The translations under genes and the position numbers were made by a program. Source: Psoroptes ovis (lineage: Eukaryota; Arthropoda; Arachnida; Sarcoptiformes; Psoroptidae). From it: a stretch of 64,000 nt of DNA. Position 1 is the stretch's first letter. Each line of letters opens with the position of its first letter. Shown one piece after another: positions 57,456-64,000 of the stretch. The notes under the pieces were generated by a model. That model was not told where the DNA came from, searched no databases, and saw nothing but the letters and a program-made list of their open reading frames with translations. The DNA is taken from positions 1,552,501 through 1,616,500 of the forward strand of contig PQWQ01000010.1 of assembly GCA_002943765.1 (NCBI GenBank), read 5' to 3'.

Positions 57456-59956
57456 ATAATTCAGATTTTAATTCAAATTATTTTCTTTTACATTTTCTTC
57501 ATCAAAATCTTTATTACATTTGAATCAAATTCAAATTTTCTTAAAAATTTGAATTCAAAGAATTTTGAACAATTTTATCGTTTGAAATTTTTCTAAATCT
57601 CTTTTCATATGACTTTTTTTTCCTATGATTTCTTAATGATACGAAATGAAAATAAATAATTAACACTTTTTGTATTGTATATTTAAGCGAATATCAACAA
57701 AATTCACATCCAAACTCAATACAAACTGTTGATGGTAATAATCATAATCATAATAATAAGGATTTGATGTGTTATTATTGCTTTGTTTACTCATCATTTC
57801 TTATTTATTTAAATCAATTTAAAAAAATTTCAATTTTTTTTCTTGGCAGACGCAAATGTTTGATCATAAAAAATATATTCCATGTAATACACGGCAAACA
57901 TAGGGCTTGCATTGCTGTTGTCGTTATATTAGGGAATTATAAATTCAAATCTTCATTTGAAAAAGCACTGAATTTATAATTGTTTGAATGTGTAATCATC
58001 ATTTAAAATAAGATTTAAAATACGACGGATGATGATGTTTGTGTTTTTGAAATAGATTTTAAATTTGACTTATTTTTTAAAACTTTATTTCACTTGTTCA
58101 TTTCTTAATAACACTTGTATTTCAATGAATGAATATAATCATCACTGTTGTTCGTTCAAAGGAAATTAGATCATCCATACGATCATTCATTCATTTATTC
58201 ATTTGTTCACCATTCAAATCCTCTTTTTAACCAAATCTTTCATGATTTTTTTGATTCAAATCATCTGAAAATCGTTGAAGATAATTGAAATTTTTGATAC
58301 TTATTATTAGTGTTGTTATTGTTACAATTATTATTGTTATTTTCTGGTGCTTTTTGTACTTCTCTTGTTTTTGATTGATATTCTCATAAATTCTCACGTT
58401 TCAAGTGACATATTTTTTCTCAATCGTTTTCGTTGCTGTACAAGAATTATCAACGATAATAATGATGGTAATGAACACTGCTGTTGCTGTCGTTGCCATC
58501 GATGCCAGGTAAGCACAACAATATCGTGTTGAATAACCATTTCTTGTAGTCCAGTCGTAATGTCTTATACATATTCATTTATTCATTCATTCATTCCATT
58601 CCATGTCATTTCAAATCAATAATTCATGTCGATTCATGTGATTTTCATTTCCAATTTTTTTCCATTTCATTTTTTTAATTTTATCATTTTTAAAAAACAT
58701 CATCATCATAATCAACTATGGTTATTTGTATGCCATTATTATTATGATTATCATTAATATTATTCATGATTATCATTATTAATATACTGATATCAAACCA
58801 ATCCAACATTTAAACACACAGAACACACACGAAACTAATGTGTGATAGGAAAAAAAAATTCCAGCAACTCCTACCGACCACTGTCGTTGTCGTTTCGATA
58901 TTCTTGATGGTTGAAATTGTTTTTTTTTTCAATTTCATTCCTATGAAAATATTTTTTTTTCTCCATTCTTGGTTTGACCATTTCACATGATTTCCCATAT
59001 GTTTGAAGCCGAATTCTATTCGATATTTCCGTGTGTTTGTGCACCAAATGAAAGAATGTTTGTTCTGTGAAACGTTTTGATTTTTCTTACTGGTATTTCA
59101 TAACCATATCGTAGAATCATCTATATAAGCATTTATCGTTGATGAAATGAAAAAAATGAAAATGGAAAAAGAAATAGGAAAAAAAAAATGTTGACCATTT
59201 TTAATTACAAACACAAACATTATTTATTCATTACATTCATAAATAATCATCATCATTTTTGGTCCTTTTGTTTGTTTGTTTGTAGGAATTTATTTTTTTG
59301 GTTTTTCATTTCATATCAATTCACAAAGCTACACAAATGTATTGCTGAAATACACAAAATACTAAAAATACTAAACTGAACAAGATAAAAAAAATAATCA
59401 GAACCCAGAGGATCACAATTTAGATTGAAATTAAAAACAAAAAAAACAATAGGTTTCTTCGTTCCGATGATGATCACCATCATTCAGTGTTTAGTGTTTA
59501 TTTTTCAATTGTTTTTTTATTGTTTGTAATTTGTTTCAATTTCAGATATCGTAGATAAACATATGTACCATTTATTTTATCTCCTGATAATAATACAGAT
59601 ACAGATAGCACAGATAATAGAATCTATGTTACCTCAAGAATCAAATAATTCAAAAATTGTTGGAGAAAAGGTCCCCAAAAAATCTTTGTAATTTCATGGT
59701 GTTGTTATATTACGTTGAATCATTGGAATTAATTTGAAAATTTGAAATTGTTTCAAATATATCAAAGTGATAGTAGCATACAAAGAAACACAAATGAATG
59801 AACAAATAATTTTCACTTATACACCGATTTTTCATTTTTTTTCAAAGGTAAAAGCACACGAATTTGATACGAGAAAACTAGAAAAAATCCGAAAGTAAAT
59901 ACGGCAGGAAACCAAAGAAATCAAGGAAAATATATACGGTACCTGTTTTTTCAAAT
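57456..59956. other. Intergenic, one exon-like segment
   Basis: Mostly AT-rich, with ATTC runs (near 58575) and poly-T runs. Apart from the segment at 58311-58508 nothing looks coding. The final part is the promoter and 5' UTR of the RRM gene. Confidence 0.45.
58311..58508 (+). CDS. Candidate exon: hydrophobic stretch plus Cys cluster
   Basis: Bounded by an acceptor (TATTATTAG ending 58310) and an excellent donor (CCAG|GTAAGC at 58509). It is 66 codons, phase 0 at both ends. It reads a hydrophobic run (LVLFVLLLFLIDILINSHVS), then FFLNRFRCCTRIINDNNDGN, then the dense cluster EHCCCCRCHRCQ. No ATG in frame, so it would be an internal exon. The Cys run partly reflects TGT/TGC repeats. No family recognised and no partners found. 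Confidence 0.22.
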
Positions 59957-62900
59957 ATGACGACAACAAAAATTGAATCTGGATCATCATCATCATCATC
60001 ATCATCAAAACATACCAGTAAAAGATCTAGTGTGATTGTTCAACAAAAGATCAAAAACGATAATAATAATAATAAGAAAAATTGTGTCAAAAATAATCAA
60101 AAGAAAAAATTAAAATCAACCATTTGTATTAATTTTGTTTGTAAATCCGAACCGGATGATGATGATCATCATCATTCAATTATTTCATTGCAACAATTCA
60201 ATACATCGAATAATACGATAAAAAATATTAAATCAGAAATTCATGATGATTTTTCAAATGAATCATCATTATTCAATGATCAATCGATTATTGTTGAATC
60301 AATTAATCATATTGATAATAACCAAATAATAAATTATCAAAATAAATCATCATCACCGAAAAATACAACAAAACCAATACGTATAAAGCGTAATCGTTTC
60401 AATTCGTTGAATAATGAACAAAAAATTGAAGAAATTACCAAAATTAAAATTGAACCAAATGAAATTGAATCAATAGCCAATCAATCTGAATCAAGTGATG
60501 CTATCATTAAAAATGATGAAATATCAATAAATAATAATAATAATAGCAGTGACAATTGTAATAATCAAATTGATTCATCAAACAATACAATCAACAAGCG
60601 AAGACGTTTAAAACGTCCAATTTGGAAGAATCACAAAAAACAAATAATTGAAGAATCTAAAATTCAAATAAAAAACGAAAAACAAGACGAAGAAGAAGAA
60701 GAAGAAATAATCGACAGTATTCCGAATGAGAACGACGATCAAAACGACAAAGACGATGATAACACTGATGATAACAGCAATACCAAAGATGATGATAATG
60801 ATGATAATCATTCATCGATATCGATGAATATTTGCCAATCACCAGTAACTGGATCAGAATCCGATATAAATTATTATGATTATTATATAAATAATTATTA
60901 TTATGATTATCAAAATTATCTTGAAAATCAATCGATAGAAATGAATAATAATGATGATAATAATAATAATAAATTGATGAACATAAAAATTGAATCATTA
61001 TCAAATGATGATGATGATATTGTAATTAATAATAATAACGATAATAATAATAATAATACTGACGATAATATTAATAATTTCATCAATGATGATGATAATT
61101 TAACAATACCATCAACAACAGCAACTGCAGAACCAACAACAACACCAACGACCACATCACCATTAGCAATGCCAATATCATCAAACAATATAGAATCTAC
61201 TAATACATGCATGTCATCATCGCCAACATCATCATCAACAGCGACAACATCAACAACGATACAATCAACATCAACAACATCACAAAGAACACCGCCATCA
61301 ACATATGATCCGAATGCATTCGGTGTTTTGCGTGATCAACCAGAACAATGTGATGCCGTAAAAGAACAAGATGATGAACCAAAGTAAGTTCAATTAATAT
61401 GAATACATCATAAAAACCAAAATCTTTTGGCTGTCAATCATTCTGGTTTGAATTGAAGACAATTCATTTCAAAATGAATTTAATCTGTAAGAAATGTAGA
61501 ATATCCGTGTACAAACATGTCAGAAATAAGCAGTGATAACCGGTATTTTTTAAATGAAATTTTTTTCCTAGGAAAATTTATTAATTTTCTTGTCATTTCA
61601 ATTTTCAAAACGATTATTCTCTTGTGAATTTTTTTGTGTAAATCGTTTATTTGTTTCGATTCCGAATGATTAAAAATTTAATATGAAATGACAAGTTCTC
61701 TGATGATTATGATCATCATCATTTTGATATTAATATTAATATTATTACATTTTTCGAATTGTCATCGAGCCAACCAATCATTCAAAAAAAAATTAGAAAA
61801 AATAATGATAATTTTAAATTGAATGACAAACAACAATAATTGTGTCCTCGATTCTTAAAATAGATTTAGATTTTTTCCAACCATTTTCTGCCGTTGGTGT
61901 TGCCGTTGATGATGATGATGATGATTATGATTGTTATCGTGTCGATACGATCATATACGAATCATTTCATTATGTCAAATATGAAAATATCAAATAAAAT
62001 AAAGTGAAAATTATATAAATGGACAAATGATAATCATCACCGTCATCATCGGTAGATTTACCAAATTACTTTTTTTTGATGATTAAATTAATTCATTATT
62101 AATTTATTTTTTCTATTCGTTTTGTAAATGGATTTGTTTTGTTTGTCAATTTGTTAATTGGTTTTTATTTTTAACTTTTTTTATTTACGATTTGTAGCAA
62201 AATATTTGTCGGCGGTTTGCCATGGGATACGACCGAATGTAAGTTGGATTCTTTTTTTTTTTTGTAAATGTTTTATTTTAATTATCACGTTTTCTTTTGT
62301 TGAAAAAAATAAATAGATGATCTTGAATATTATTTCAGCCATTTTGGTAAAGTTATCGAAATAAATATCAAATATGATCCAATGTCATGTTTGACACGTG
62401 GTTTTTGTTTTATTACATTTCAATCGGAAGAAACTGTACGCAATATTCTGCGTAAACCGGTTCATATTATCAAAGGAAAAATTATCGAATTGAAACGTGC
62501 AAAATTTCGTCCAATTTGTAAGAAAATATTTGTAGGTGGTGTTGATTCAGATTTGATTGCTGAAGATGAGATTAGAGACCATTTTTCACAGTATGGAACG
62601 GTATGTTTTGACCTATTTCTGCTCTACGAAAATAATAATTGAGATTTTTTATTAAAATTTTCAATTTTAATTATTCATGAATCAAGGTTATTGCTGTTGA
62701 AACACCAAGAGATAAAATGCGTAATCGTAAACGTGATTTTTGTTTTGTCATATTTGAAAGTGAAACAGATGCCGATCGTGCATGTTTTTATCCACGACAA
62801 TTCATTGTCAATCGCATATGTGATGTGAGAAAAGCTCAACCTCAACCTATTTGTTATCAACAAAAACGTATAGCTGCTACTGCCGGTCTCGATACAGCTC

Positions 62901-63754
62901 ATTTGGCAAAAATTTTACTTAGCGATAATGGACGTATGGCAGCTGCGGCAGCAGCAGTTGCAGCCTATAATAGCAACACTTCTATTGATAATTGTAATGG
63001 TAACGCGCCAATTAATGATCCTATGTTGAATCAAGTTCTTACAACACCACCTCCTCCACCAGCAATACCGCCGCCACCACCTCCTGGCCATATGGGAGCA
63101 ATTCTTTATTATCAACCATTGCCACCACCGCATACACCCGCACCTAATTATAATAATAATCGTTCAATGCCATCATCATCAATACGTTCTCAGTTACCAA
63201 CAGAAAGCCCTACAACAGCTTTTCCTTTAATACCATATCCGGCTGCAGCGGCTGAAATTACATATTCACCTCATCATGCCATATATAATTATTATCAACA
63301 ATCACAACCGAATCATCCTGCTATCAATTCATTTAATCCATTAGCTGATTGTTATTTGAATTATTATGCAGCACATACAGCTGCTTATTATAATCAACAA
63401 TCACAACAACAATCAAATAATGAATTTAGATCTATGATCACAATGAATACATCATCATCATCATCATTAACATCAACATCATCGAATCGTTCATTACGTT
63501 CATTAGAATCAACAACATCATCATTATCATCATCAAATGATTTAAACATAACACCATCATCAATTTCTTCATCAACCTCATCATCATCAATCATTGAAAA
63601 ACCATCATATTTATATATGAATGATACTAATTTAAAAAATAATCATAATTTAAATTTAAATAATTCAAATAATTTAATTTCTTGTTCATCAACAAGAATA
63701 AGTCCATCATTACAATCATTGTATTATCATCCACAACAACAGCATCACCATTAA
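59957..63754 (+). CDS. hnRNP A/B/D (Squid)-like two-RRM protein with giant N-terminus
   Basis: RNA-binding protein, probably a nuclear splicing/mRNA factor. Exons 59957-61383, 62198-62238, 62317-62600 and 62687-63754 give 939 residues. Residues 1-475 are low complexity: Ser run, Asn-rich, an acidic Asp/Glu/Asn block, then Ser/Thr/Pro repeats. RRM1 (about 477-553) has RNP2 KIFVGGLPW and RNP1 RGFCFITF at 517-524. RRM2 (about 559-630) has RNP2 KIFVGGV and RNP1 RDFCFVIF at 600-607. The inter-RRM linker (KRAKFRPICKKIFVGG) has Squid/hnRNP D spacing. Both RNP1 motifs carry Cys where Gly is usual, and RRM2 has Asp for Gly. The C-terminal ~300 residues have a poly-Ala run, poly-Pro runs, Tyr/Gln/Asn-rich prion-like sequence and a Ser tract. 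The first intron (814 bp) separates the tail-like N-terminus from both RRMs. Confidence 0.88.
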
Positions 63755-64000
63755 TCGTAATTATGATCAAAATAATCCGAAACAATACACAAGCAACCAA
63801 TGAGACACAAGAGAAATCAACACCAATTGAAAAATCAAAAATTCTCATAATTAATAATTTAATTTCCATTTTTGAACAAAATATTTATATTCTCAATGTA
63901 CATGTGATGATGATCTCACCATTGTATATCATTAGCCTATTCATTCACCGATGCATTTTGACCGAAAAATTTTTCAACAATACACATTTTCTGCACATAT
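63755..64000. other. 3' flank of the RRM gene
   Basis: AT-rich sequence after the stop codon. No canonical AATAAA was picked out before the window end. Confidence 0.4.

Noticed and set aside
1..64000. tRNA genes, known microRNAs, CRISPR arrays
   Set aside because: I looked for B-box-like GGTTCGAATCC words and several common arthropod microRNA mature sequences by eye and found none. Spaced direct repeats are microsatellites, not CRISPR. A covariance-model scan would be decisive.

Overview
The window reads as nuclear DNA of a small-genome animal, most likely an acariform (astigmatan-type) mite. It is very AT-rich, saturated with ATT/AAT, CAT and ATTC-type simple repeats, and conserved animal genes carry few, mostly 60-100 bp introns with A/T-ending codons. 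The mite assignment is an inference. It rests on composition, compact genes, and a membrane-anchor-less, bacterial-style UDP-glycosyltransferase of the kind known from mites. No ribosomal RNA, tRNA, CRISPR or recognisable transposon was found.

Layout. 1-22 kb is a gene-poor, repeat-rich stretch with only a few exon-like islands: a signal-peptide-like exon near 5.45 kb, an unusually GC-rich island near 6.43 kb, and Pro/Ser/Thr-rich and poly-Gln islands near 21.6-22.1 kb. From 23.6 to 41.8 kb genes are packed closely: UBE2L3-type E2 (minus), MELK kinase (plus), mitochondrial ribosomal protein uL1m (minus), seipin (plus), alpha-tubulin (plus), astacin protease (minus), UDP-glycosyltransferase (minus), adiponectin receptor (minus) and a cysteine-containing secreted/anchored protein (minus). 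41.8-45.2 kb holds nothing I can name. A six-exon secreted protein gene with a GC-AG intron lies at 45.25-46.69 kb, followed by another poor stretch to 51.5 kb. The last part carries a CUB-like/LDLa single-pass receptor (plus), MIF (plus), a MOB1 with a long tail (minus), a UCH-type deubiquitinase (plus) and a two-RRM hnRNP-like protein with a huge N-terminal low-complexity region (plus).

Themes. The UBE2L3/MELK and MRPL1/seipin pairs are divergent and probably share promoters. The UBE2L3-MELK interval contains two TGCGCAGC NRF1-like half sites and two inverted CCAAT boxes. MELK/MRPL1, tubulin/astacin and MIF/MOB1 end tail to tail within about 175-255 bp. Housekeeping functions cover ubiquitin conjugation and removal (UBE2L3, UCH), lipid storage and signalling (seipin, AdipoR), cytoskeleton (tubulin), Hippo/NDR signalling (MOB1) and RNA processing (hnRNP). 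Several proteins have lineage-specific His/Gln/Asn/Pro-rich extensions grafted on conserved cores. The clearest is MOB1, whose 173-residue tail carries two PPxY motifs. All multi-exon models were built by hand from splice consensus, phase and homology; each sums to a multiple of three.
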